Positions 27,198-35,201 of a stretch of 50,717 nucleotides of DNA are shown here, one piece after another. The stretch lies in NCBI GenBank assembly GCA_013042475.1, contig JABDQA010000223.1, positions 1 to 50,717 on the forward strand, in the 5' to 3' direction. The notes below the pieces were generated by a model, which saw only the letters and a list, made by a program, of their open reading frames with translations, was not told the origin of the DNA and did no database searches. This DNA is from Desulfofustis sp. (lineage in GTDB: Bacteria > Desulfobacterota > Desulfobulbia > Desulfobulbales > Desulfocapsaceae). Each line of letters opens with the position of its first letter. Position 1 is the stretch's first letter. A program made the position numbers and the translations under genes.

Positions 27198-27932
27198 TTG
27201 ATCGCCATCGTAATCCCCTGTTTCAACGAGGCACACCGGCTAAGCCCCGGTCCGTTCGTCTCCTTTCTCGGCGGCAGCGCCGATCTGTTTTTCATCTTTG
27301 TCGATGACGGTTCAACTGATCAAACCGCCGTGAAACTCGAACAGATCGATGCTCAAACGGGGGCCAAAAGCCGCGTCCTGCACCTTGGCACTAACCAGGG
27401 AAAAGCAGAAGCAGTGCGCCAGGGCATCCTCCTGGCCCTGGAAGACGAGCCCGACCATGTCGGCTATTGGGATGGGGACCTGGCCACCCCGCTGTCGGAG
27501 ATCCCTTCTTTTATCGAATACAGCAATGACCCAACCAGGAAAATGCTTTTCGGCTCACGAATTCAACGACTCGGTGCCGAAATAGAACGTCACTGGTACC
27601 GTCACTATCCAGGTCGGGTAATCGCCTTCTGGATCAATGCCATCCTCAAACTTCCGGTCCACGATACCCAGTGCGGAGCCAAAATCATCAAAACCGACCT
27701 GGCCAGACAGATCTTCGCCGAACCGTTTATTTCTTCCTGGCTCTTCGATGTGGAGCTTTTTGCCAGGATCATTGGCTTGTTTGGGAGGCGACAGGCCGCC
27801 GGGATGATTTACGAGATACCCCTGCAGCGGTGGGCCGATGTGGGTGAATCAAAGATATCTTTAGCGTATCTGCCCAAGATTCCAGTCGAGCTCTTCAGAA
27901 TTTACTGGAAATACAGAAAAGACCTGCGTTGA
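27198..27932 (+). CDS. Family 2 glycosyltransferase (DPG/ArnC-like polyprenyl-phosphate sugar synthase)
   Basis: A GT-A fold enzyme: IAIVIPCFNEAHRL at the N-terminus, VDDGSTDQT (nucleotide-sugar Asp), NQGKAEAVRQG, and YWDGDLATPL with a DxD-like metal site. The end resembles dolichyl-phosphate glucosyltransferases (SSWLFDVELFAR, then VYEIPLQRW-like). The start is most likely the TTG at 27198, because AAAAGGAG lies just upstream and the frame above it has no family match; this gives 244 aa. It lies 7 bp before a GT39 gene. The pair suggests transfer of a sugar to a polyprenyl phosphate, then to an envelope acceptor. Confidence 0.87.
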   Translation: MIAIVIPCFNEAHRLSPGPFVSFLGGSADLFFIFVDDGSTDQTAVKLEQIDAQTGAKSRVLHLGTNQGKAEAVRQGILLALEDEPDHVGYWDGDLATPLSEIPSFIEYSNDPTRKMLFGSRIQRLGAEIERHWYRHYPGRVIAFWINAILKLPVHDTQCGAKIIKTDLARQIFAEPFISSWLFDVELFARIIGLFGRRQAAGMIYEIPLQRWADVGESKISLAYLPKIPVELFRIYWKYRKDLR

Positions 27933-27939
27933 CACGACG

Positions 27940-29646
27940 ATGAACAGACTTCTCTCAATTCTCTATCCCGCGGCGCTGCTGCTTGTCTTCTCTCTATTCT
28001 ATTTTACCGAGTTGCACGCTCCTGTGGTGATTGACTATGACGAAGGGGTCTACGCCGAAGTCTCCCGCGCCATGTTCGAGCGGCTGGAGCCGATCATCCC
28101 GGAACTCAACGGTGATGGTTTTTTCGAGAAACCGCCCATGCTCTACTGGGCTCAAATGCTCGGTTATGAGTTGTTCGGCATCACTCCTCTGGGTGCCAGA
28201 TTTTTCAATGCAGCGGTGGCGCTTGCCACGCTGATGGTCTTCTATTTCGGGGCGGCAGCGCCGCTGGGCAGGCGTATCGCCTTTCAGGCAACCATGTTGT
28301 TGGGTAGCTCGATTATATTTCTCTATCTGGCCCGAGTGGCAATGACCGACATGCTGCTGACGTTCTTTCTGGTATCCTGTCTGGTGGTTTCCTGGCATGG
28401 TGTGGAAAGATTTCTTGCCCACGGCAGCGGTGCATCTCTCTTCTGGTGTGGCTGTCTGGCAGCGGGGCTGGCCATGCTTAGCAAAGGCGTGATCGGCGCC
28501 TTATTTCCCATTGTCACCGCTCTCATTTATCTGGTCTCAATCGGCAAACCCACACTGCTCTTTAAAAGAAATTGGTTTATTCCAGGAACACTTATTCTGG
28601 TAGTCACCGGCTTTTCCTGGTACATGCTGCTTGGCCTGTTTCACCCGGATGGCTTCAATTTCATGAAGGAGCTCTTTATCGAGCATCACCTGGGCAGGTT
28701 CTCCTCAACCATGGAAGGTCATGGCGGGCCATTCTTCTACTATCTGATCGTGCTTTTCTTTGGTTTTATGCCCTGGTTTGGCTATCTGCTGCTTGGTTTT
28801 CTCCACCTGCCACTGACCACCAAGGGTGATCCTGCACTGCGTTATTTAAGATTATTCATCATTTTTTCTCTGCTCGTTCTGCTCTTTTTTTCAGCAGCCG
28901 CCACCAAGCTCCCCAACTACATCCTACCGGCACTTCCAGGCTTCGCCCTGGTGGCCACCTGCTTTTTTGAACGCCACCCCCAGTCCGATCAGCCAGCCGG
29001 TGCAGCCAGACCCGGCCGGATCTTTGCGGCCTGGCTCGGAGCCGTTCCTGTGGGTCTGCTCGGTATCGTGTGCTTGGGACTGCCGCTGCTCTATCCTTAT
29101 CTAGCTGAAGTTCTGGGAGAAGATGCTTACAAGGTACCGGTTTTGTTCGAACCTGTGGATCTCGGTTTTATTCCCTACCTTGCCGGACTGCTCTTCCTTG
29201 GATCCGCCCTGCTCATCCTGCGAGCCCGCACATTTGGGGGCACCAGACAATTCGAAGCCCTGCTGCTTAGCGCCTTCGTCAACGGTTGTACGCTTTTTTT
29301 CCTGATTATTCCCCTCTACAATCGTCTGATGGATGAACCCCTTGCACGGCTTGCCGAAGAGGCAGCTATCCTGACCCCTGCAGATGGCAGAATCGTCATG
29401 TATGAGATTGACGACCGGCCAAGCGTCAACTTTGTTTCGGGCCGCCTCACCGTCGATCATGACGAGCGCGACTGGCCAGAATTGGCTGGACTCTTTGCCC
29501 AACAGGAAATCGAGGTTGGTCTGACCACCGCTTTCTATTTTGAAAGACTGCAGAATCTCGGCCTGAGTCCGGTGGAGCTGTCACGCGATGGCGGGTTTGT
29601 GCTATTCCGCCTGACCCCCTCGGAATCACCTCCTCCCTCACCATAA
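27940..29646 (+). CDS. GT39/ArnT-like membrane glycosyltransferase
   Basis: A 568-aa polytopic membrane protein with about 10-12 hydrophobic segments. A DE motif in the first periplasmic loop (YDEGVYAEVSRAM, D34-E35), EKPPMLYW, and the RFFNAAVALAT segment are typical of ArnT/PMT enzymes that move sugars from polyprenyl phosphate to lipid A or proteins. The C-terminal part (about 460-560) is a soluble periplasmic-type domain. It is directly downstream of the GT2 gene, which would make its lipid-linked donor. The acceptor is not shown by the sequence. Confidence 0.88.
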   Translation: MNRLLSILYPAALLLVFSLFYFTELHAPVVIDYDEGVYAEVSRAMFERLEPIIPELNGDGFFEKPPMLYWAQMLGYELFGITPLGARFFNAAVALATLMVFYFGAAAPLGRRIAFQATMLLGSSIIFLYLARVAMTDMLLTFFLVSCLVVSWHGVERFLAHGSGASLFWCGCLAAGLAMLSKGVIGALFPIVTALIYLVSIGKPTLLFKRNWFIPGTLILVVTGFSWYMLLGLFHPDGFNFMKELFIEHHLGRFSSTMEGHGGPFFYYLIVLFFGFMPWFGYLLLGFLHLPLTTKGDPALRYLRLFIIFSLLVLLFFSAAATKLPNYILPALPGFALVATCFFERHPQSDQPAGAARPGRIFAAWLGAVPVGLLGIVCLGLPLLYPYLAEVLGEDAYKVPVLFEPVDLGFIPYLAGLLFLGSALLILRARTFGGTRQFEALLLSAFVNGCTLFFLIIPLYNRLMDEPLARLAEEAAILTPADGRIVMYEIDDRPSVNFVSGRLTVDHDERDWPELAGLFAQQEIEVGLTTAFYFERLQNLGLSPVELSRDGGFVLFRLTPSESPPPSP

Positions 29647-29686
29647 AGCAGGTTTGTGCGGGCGTCGCCACAGCGGTGCGAGCCCA

Positions 29687-29716
29687 TTGACTTTTAAATA
29701 TTATTTGTATAATATT
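29687..29716 (+). promoter_or_regulatory. Promoter of the lrp-putA unit overlapped by an AT-rich palindrome
   Basis: A -35-like TTGACT (29687-29692) and a consensus TATAAT (29708-29713) with a short 15-bp spacer. The palindrome AATATTAT-TTGT-ATAATATT (29697-29716) covers the -10. Such AT-rich palindromes are typical Lrp/AsnC binding sites, so self-regulation is likely. Confidence 0.55.
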
Positions 29717-29739
29717 CATCAATAAAGGAGATAATTCGA

Positions 29740-30222
29740 ATGATAGACGATATTGATCTTCATATTTTGAATATTATTCAAAATAATGGAAAAATCTCCA
29801 ACGCCAAACTTGCCAGGCAACTGCAGATGGCTCCGTCGGGTGTGCTGGAACGGGTACGCAAGCTCGAGAAAAAGGGCATTCTCGAAGGCTACGAAGTGCG
29901 ACTCAACCCGGTCAAGCTTGGCCTGACCGTCACCGCGTTTATCCACATACTGACTTCCGACAGTGTCGGCAGTACCAAAATCGGCGAACAACTTGCCGAG
30001 ATTCCGGAAATCCAAGAAGTGCACTGGATTGCCGGCGACTACAACTACCTCGTCAAGACCAAACTCAAAGATGCTTCTGATCTCCGGGCCTTACTGAAAA
30101 AATGTGGCCAGATTGAAGGCTTGAGCGATACCAGAACAACCCTGGTACTGGAAACCGTCAAGGAAACCCAGGCCATACCAGTAGAGCAACTGACCCGTCA
30201 CCTGAACAGCGGCGGGGTATAA
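29740..30222 (+). CDS. Lrp/AsnC-family transcriptional regulator
   Basis: A 160-aa regulator: N-terminal helix-turn-helix (about 4-50, DLHILNIIQNNGKISNAKLA) and C-terminal RAM/ACT-like ligand domain (about 65-145, including VHWIAGDYNYLVKTKLKD). Strong Shine-Dalgarno (AAAGGAG). It ends 24 bp before putA. Lrp-type regulators next to putA commonly activate or repress proline degradation, so proline or glutamate is the likely ligand. The 5' coding region contains a 21-bp palindrome (29764-29784) that may be a second operator. Confidence 0.93.
   Translation: MIDDIDLHILNIIQNNGKISNAKLARQLQMAPSGVLERVRKLEKKGILEGYEVRLNPVKLGLTVTAFIHILTSDSVGSTKIGEQLAEIPEIQEVHWIAGDYNYLVKTKLKDASDLRALLKKCGQIEGLSDTRTTLVLETVKETQAIPVEQLTRHLNSGGV
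29764..29784. promoter_or_regulatory. Palindrome inside the start of the lrp-family gene
   Basis: ATTTTGAAT (29764-29772), a 3-bp centre, and ATTCAAAAT (29776-29784) are perfect inverted arms. It is about 68 bp from the promoter palindrome, roughly 6.5 helical turns, as would fit wrapping of DNA on an Lrp octamer. Confidence 0.4.
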
Positions 30223-30246
30223 AATCGTTAAACTAAAGAGGACACC

Positions 30247-33200
30247 ATGAGTAGCGACCACCTGGACAGCCGGATTGCCGAAAAAAGCAGGGAATTCCTG
30301 CTCAGCATCAAAGGCGAGGCGCCTTCGGTTTTCAACAAGAATTTCTGGACAGGAAAAGTAATGGACTGGTGTATGCGTAATGAGCAGTTCAAAGTTCAGA
30401 TGTTTCGTTTTGTCGATGTGCTGCCCTACTTGAACAGTTCCTCCTCACTGACCAGGCACATCAAGGAATATTTCGCCAGCGATACCGAGGACATCCCGTC
30501 GATTCTCAAATGGGGCGCCAAAAGTGCCGGGTTTGGCGGCAGCCTCACCGGTGCCATTCTCGGACGCACGATCAGGGCCAATATCGAAAAAATGGCCCGC
30601 TCCTTCATCATCGGCGAAACCACCAAAGAAGCGGTCAAATCGATCCACAAATTGCGCAAGGATGGGTTTGCCTTCACCGTTGACATCCTCGGGGAAGCGA
30701 CTGTCAATGAAACCGAGGCGGACGCCTACATGCAGCAATACCTTGCATTGTTTGATGCCCTCGAGGCGGCCCGTAGTTCCTGGCACCCGTTGGGCGGAGG
30801 GAATGACAAGGACTGGGGCTACGCTTCGCTGATAAACGTCTCGGTCAAGCCCTCGGCACTCTTCTCCCAGGCCGATCCCAAAGATTTTGAGGGCTCTGTG
30901 CGTGGAATTTTAACCCGGCTCACTCCCATCTACAGAAGGGTGAAAGAACTTGATGGCTTCATGTGCATCGACATGGAATCCTATCACCACAAGAACATCA
31001 CCCTGGAGCTCTATCGCCGCCTTCGGTCGGAACCCGAATTCAAGGATTACCCCGGACTTCGTCTGGCGCTGCAGTCCTATCTCACTGACACTGACCAGGA
31101 CCTCACCGATCTGCTCAATTGGGCCCGCTCCAAGGGGTTGCCCATCTCAATCAGGCTGGTCAAAGGGGCCTACTGGGATTATGAAACAGTAGTCGCCCGC
31201 CAGAACGGATGGGAAATTCCGGTGTACACCATCAAAGCAGAGAGCGATGCCGCGTTTGAGAGACACACCAGGATGATCCTCGAAAACCACGATGTCTGCT
31301 CCTATGCCTGCGGTTCCCACAATATTCGCTCCATTGCTGCGGCGATGGAAATGGCTCGCCAGATAGGCGTTCCCGAGGACCGTTATGAATTTCAGGTCCT
31401 TTACGGTATGGCTGAGCCGGTCCGTAAAGGACTGCTCAATGTCGCCAAACGGGTTCGACTTTATGCTCCTTACGGCAACCTGCTGCCGGGCATGGCTTAT
31501 CTGGTCAGAAGACTGCTGGAAAACACTGCCAATGAATCATTTTTACGGCAGACCTTTGTGGAGGAAGCTGAAATCGAGGCCCTGGTCGAGAATCCGACCC
31601 TTACCCTCGAGAAACTGGAGTCTCAGACTCCTGCAGAAAAAGCGAAAGCAGCCGTCAACTCTGCTGTCACCACGTTCTCCAATGAACCGATGGCCGATTT
31701 TACCAAAGCCGAAGTTCGCAGTAGCTTCGCATCGGCGATCGCCGATGCGAGAACACAGCTGGGACGTACATACCCGTTGTTTATCGGAGGCCAGGAAGTG
31801 AGCACCGACGACACGCTCGATTCGGTGAATCCGGCCGAACCGACCGAGGTGATTGGTACCATTTGCCAGGCCGGCATCACCGAAGTCGATCAAGCTCTTG
31901 AGGCAGCACGCACTGCCCGAGCCTCGTGGGCTGAGCTGGCCGGCCGGGAACGGGCTGCCTATCTGTTCAAAGCGGCGGACATTGCCCGCCGACGCATATA
32001 CGAACTTTGCAGTTGGCAGATACTTGAAGTCGGCAAACAGTGGGATCAATCTTACGCCGATGTCGCGGAAGCGATCGATTTCCTCGAATACTATGGCCGC
32101 GAGATGATCCGGCTCAGCTCGCCCCGGCGAATGGGCCGTGCGCCCGGTGAAGACAACAGGCTTTCATACCAGGCCAAGGGTATTGCAGCGGTCATTGCAC
32201 CGTGGAACTTCCCACTGGCAATAAGTTGCGGTATGTCAGCAGCCGCCATCGTGGCCGGCAACCCGGTGCTGTATAAACCCGCCGGTCCCGCTTCGGTGGT
32301 CGGCAATACCTTGCAGGAAATATTTAAGGAAGCCGGTCTGCCGGATGGTGTTTTCAACTATATTCCCGGGCGTGGCTCAGTGATCGGCGATTATCTGGTA
32401 GAACACCCAGACACTTCACTCATTGCCTTCACCGGCTCCATGGAGACCGGTCATAGAATCTTAAGCAGAGCCTCCGCCGTTGGCAACGAGCAGGCCCAGA
32501 TCAAACGGGTGATTGCCGAACTTGGTGGAAAAAACGGTATTATCATAGACGACGACGCCGACCTGGATGAAGCGGTCGGGCAGGTCATTTACTCGGCCTT
32601 TGGCTTCCAGGGACAGAAGTGTTCTGCCTGCTCCCGGGTCATTGTCGTCGAGCCGATTTACGAGCGCTTCATCAGCCGACTGGTTGAGGCGGCCCGTTCA
32701 ATTGCCATCGGGCCGGCTGAGAATCCGGCTTACTTCATGGGACCAGTGGTGGACGCAGCGGCTTATAAGAACAACGTGTCCTATGTTGAAATCGCCAAGC
32801 AGGAAGGTAAGCTGCTGCTCAGCCGCGATGTTCCCGACACTGGCTACTATGTGCCGCTCACCATTGTCGAAAACGTGACGCCGGAGCACCGGATTGCCCA
32901 GGAGGAAGTATTTGGTCCAGTGCTCGCCGTCATGAAGGTAAAGGACTTTGAGCAGGCGCTGGAATGGGCCAACGCCACTCGGTTTGCTCTCACGGGAAGC
33001 GTCTTTTCACGCAGCCCGGTACATCTCGAACGGGCCCGTTCTTCGTTCAACGTCGGCAATCTCTATCTGAACCGTGGCTCCACGGGAGCCCTGGTCGAAC
33101 GCCACCCCTTCGGCGGCTTCAAAATGTCAGGTGTAGGCTCCAAAGCCGGAGGACCAGATTATCTGCTGCAGTTCATGGACCCGAAACTGGTCTCAGAAAA

Positions 33201-33255
33201 CACCATGCGCCGTGGCTTTGCCCCCATACAGGAGGACGACGACTGGATCAGCTAG
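30247..33255 (+). CDS. putA: Bifunctional proline dehydrogenase / L-glutamate gamma-semialdehyde dehydrogenase
   Basis: A 1002-aa PutA oxidising proline to glutamate. The FAD-binding proline dehydrogenase barrel covers about 100-440 (GFAFTVDILGEATVNETEAD, RLVKGAYWDYE, YEFQVLYGMAE). The NAD-dependent aldehyde dehydrogenase covers about 510-985, with APWNFPLAISCG, FTGSMETGHRI, the Glu in ELGGKNGII and catalytic Cys792 in FQGQKCSACSRV. There is no N-terminal ribbon-helix-helix DNA-binding domain, so regulation probably falls to the Lrp-family gene immediately upstream. AGAGG precedes the ATG. Confidence 0.96.
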   Translation: MSSDHLDSRIAEKSREFLLSIKGEAPSVFNKNFWTGKVMDWCMRNEQFKVQMFRFVDVLPYLNSSSSLTRHIKEYFASDTEDIPSILKWGAKSAGFGGSLTGAILGRTIRANIEKMARSFIIGETTKEAVKSIHKLRKDGFAFTVDILGEATVNETEADAYMQQYLALFDALEAARSSWHPLGGGNDKDWGYASLINVSVKPSALFSQADPKDFEGSVRGILTRLTPIYRRVKELDGFMCIDMESYHHKNITLELYRRLRSEPEFKDYPGLRLALQSYLTDTDQDLTDLLNWARSKGLPISIRLVKGAYWDYETVVARQNGWEIPVYTIKAESDAAFERHTRMILENHDVCSYACGSHNIRSIAAAMEMARQIGVPEDRYEFQVLYGMAEPVRKGLLNVAKRVRLYAPYGNLLPGMAYLVRRLLENTANESFLRQTFVEEAEIEALVENPTLTLEKLESQTPAEKAKAAVNSAVTTFSNEPMADFTKAEVRSSFASAIADARTQLGRTYPLFIGGQEVSTDDTLDSVNPAEPTEVIGTICQAGITEVDQALEAARTARASWAELAGRERAAYLFKAADIARRRIYELCSWQILEVGKQWDQSYADVAEAIDFLEYYGREMIRLSSPRRMGRAPGEDNRLSYQAKGIAAVIAPWNFPLAISCGMSAAAIVAGNPVLYKPAGPASVVGNTLQEIFKEAGLPDGVFNYIPGRGSVIGDYLVEHPDTSLIAFTGSMETGHRILSRASAVGNEQAQIKRVIAELGGKNGIIIDDDADLDEAVGQVIYSAFGFQGQKCSACSRVIVVEPIYERFISRLVEAARSIAIGPAENPAYFMGPVVDAAAYKNNVSYVEIAKQEGKLLLSRDVPDTGYYVPLTIVENVTPEHRIAQEEVFGPVLAVMKVKDFEQALEWANATRFALTGSVFSRSPVHLERARSSFNVGNLYLNRGSTGALVERHPFGGFKMSGVGSKAGGPDYLLQFMDPKLVSENTMRRGFAPIQEDDDWIS

Positions 33256-33298
33256 ACGAACACCCGCTTTCGCATACTGCAGCTCGATAAATTGAGGA

Positions 33299-34312
33299 TT
33301 ATTCATCGCTCTCTTCATCTTCAGGCCATTGACAAGGCAGCGTCTTGAAGGTCGACTCGGCTATGGGTTCGATGAATTTGACATGGACGCTGTAATCATT
33401 GTGCAGATGAAAGCCGACCTTGGTGATTTGACCTTTGATCTGAAGCGGTGCCTGCGGCCGTTCGTCAAACTCCAGAGCCAGCTCAACTTCGGCGGCGAGC
33501 AGTGCCCGGGCCGTTTCCTGCCGTGAACATTTGATATCGAAACAGAGCCCGGACTGGGAGATATCTGAAAGCCCCCCTTTGAAGCGATTCGCTCCAGGAC
33601 TGCCGTCTTTTTGCAACACCACTGCACCGGCTACGCCCGAGATTGGATGCCTCCTGGTCGAACGTCGGTCCAACTCATTGGCAGCAATCGCCTCCCCGCT
33701 TTTGCCTTGTTTACGGCAGAATTCAGCCACCTTTTCATAAAGGCCGGGATGCACCTCCTGCCATGCCTCCGCCGCACTGCGCGTCAGGCTATAGAGTTTG
33801 GTCTCCGCCTGGGTGGCAGCTGAGAGCGGGCAGAGTGATATTTCAAAAAAACTCGACTCACCGACGATATCGCCGCGCCCCAACTGGGCAGCGATCATAT
33901 TTTTTCCATCCTTACGATAAAACAGCGCCACCTTGCCATTGTCGATAAAAAACAGCCTGTTGCTGATCTTGCCCTGGACCTGCAGCAGTTTGTTGGTGTC
34001 CAGAAGTGCAGATTCCATACTGTAAAACAGCCCATTGGACTCCTCCTCAGTCAAATCTCCATAGAGAGCGTCCCACACGGCGAGATGATCTTTGTCGAGC
34101 AGTTTGGTCTTCTGATCCTCGATTATTTCCCCGGTGGACACGATCAGTTTCAGATTGACCGGGTCAATTTTGATCAATCGCTCCCGCAGCGCATCAGCTT
34201 CATTGAAGTTTCCTGCCAAAGCTGCTTTGCTAATTGCCGCCGCCAGATCGTCACTGGTTAAATTCTCCTCTACGGCCTCTGAATTCAGCTGGTTCTGTTC
34301 TTCTTTTGACAT
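33299..34312 (-). CDS. Cyclic-nucleotide-binding-fold plus PilZ domain protein
   Basis: A 337-aa cytoplasmic protein. An N-terminal helical region (about 20-85) is followed by a cNMP-binding cupin fold (about 85-200, LFFIDNGKVALFYRKDG and GDIVGESSFF). The phosphate-binding Arg expected after the GE motif is not evident (CPLSAATQAE). The C-terminal PilZ domain (about 214-320) has an intact c-di-GMP signature: RRSTRR (216-221) and D250-I-S-Q-S-G255. The frame is open upstream to 34588, but GAGGAG before the ATG at 34312 decides the start. It may read c-di-GMP; cAMP binding is doubtful. Confidence 0.85.
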   Translation of the reverse strand: MSKEEQNQLNSEAVEENLTSDDLAAAISKAALAGNFNEADALRERLIKIDPVNLKLIVSTGEIIEDQKTKLLDKDHLAVWDALYGDLTEEESNGLFYSMESALLDTNKLLQVQGKISNRLFFIDNGKVALFYRKDGKNMIAAQLGRGDIVGESSFFEISLCPLSAATQAETKLYSLTRSAAEAWQEVHPGLYEKVAEFCRKQGKSGEAIAANELDRRSTRRHPISGVAGAVVLQKDGSPGANRFKGGLSDISQSGLCFDIKCSRQETARALLAAEVELALEFDERPQAPLQIKGQITKVGFHLHNDYSVHVKFIEPIAESTFKTLPCQWPEDEESDE

Positions 34313-34427
34313 GACTGACTCCTCGGATCGATCATGAATCTGGTTGCCGAACAACTTTTGGTTATTATTGCATAAAATCTTGAAATATGTCAAAAATTCA
34401 GAAAAACATTCACTCAAGGCCGAGCCC

Positions 34428-35195
34428 ATGATTGTTGTTCTTTCATCCGCCAAGACCCAGAATTTTGCCCCTATACAGGATGTGCCGCTGTCACAGCCGC
34501 CGCTTCTCGCTAAAACAAAAGCCCTCCTGCACCGTTGCCGGGAACTGAGCGGGGAAGAGATCAAAGAAATCATGAAGGTCAGCGACAAACTGGCAGAGAG
34601 TACCTTTCAAAGATTTCTCGATTTTACCATTCCCCACCTGGAAACATCGGCAAGTCCAGCTCTTTCGACCTTCGCCGGTGACGTTTTTTCCGAAATTCAC
34701 TGGCAGGAATACCGCCGCGAGGAATTACTTCGCGCTCACGACCGAGTAAGGATACTGTCAGGGCTTTACGGCGTTTTGCGACCGCTAGATCTGATGCAGC
34801 CCTACCGTCTTGAAATGGGTTATAAACTGCAGGTCGAGTCGGCGGCCAACCTCTACGAATTCTGGACTGAAGCGGTGACGGCACAATTAAACTCTGACTT
34901 AGAGAAGACCGGCAGCAGTTGCCTAGTAAATTGCGCCTCGAAAGAGTATTTTCGCTCGATCTCTGCAGCGCAGCTTAGAGGTGCTGTGCTGACCCTGACA
35001 TTCAAACAGAAGAAGGACGGCAAAATCAGGTCAATCGCCATCTATGCCAAACGGGCCAGGGGTATGTTCGTTGACTGGTTTATCACCAACCAGGTAAATG
35101 AGGTGGATACACTCAGTAATTTCAATGGAGGAGGGTATCGATTTTCTGAGGATCTTTCTAGCGATGATGAACTGGTATTTATCACCGAGCTCTGA
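34428..35195 (+). CDS. yaaA: YaaA family protein (UPF0246, peroxide stress)
   Basis: A 255-aa protein of the YaaA/DUF328 family, linked in E. coli to limiting free iron and DNA damage during peroxide stress. Family elements: the N-terminal MIVVLSSAKT, SDKLAESTFQRF, ILSGLYGVLRPLDLMQPYRLEMG, NCASKEYFRSI and a C-terminal YAKRARGMFVDWFI. The frame is open to 34344, but the family N-terminus and AAGG place the start at 34428. Divergent from the PilZ gene (115 bp) and convergent with the protease gene (6 bp). Confidence 0.92.
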   Translation: MIVVLSSAKTQNFAPIQDVPLSQPPLLAKTKALLHRCRELSGEEIKEIMKVSDKLAESTFQRFLDFTIPHLETSASPALSTFAGDVFSEIHWQEYRREELLRAHDRVRILSGLYGVLRPLDLMQPYRLEMGYKLQVESAANLYEFWTEAVTAQLNSDLEKTGSSCLVNCASKEYFRSISAAQLRGAVLTLTFKQKKDGKIRSIAIYAKRARGMFVDWFITNQVNEVDTLSNFNGGGYRFSEDLSSDDELVFITEL

Positions 35196-35201
35196 TACGC
35201 G

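Noticed and set aside
26999-27208. Possible 69-codon minus-strand gene between the PAP2 and GT2 genes
   Set aside because: The composition looks somewhat protein-like, but it overlaps the GT2 start, lacks a clear Shine-Dalgarno and resembles no family I know.
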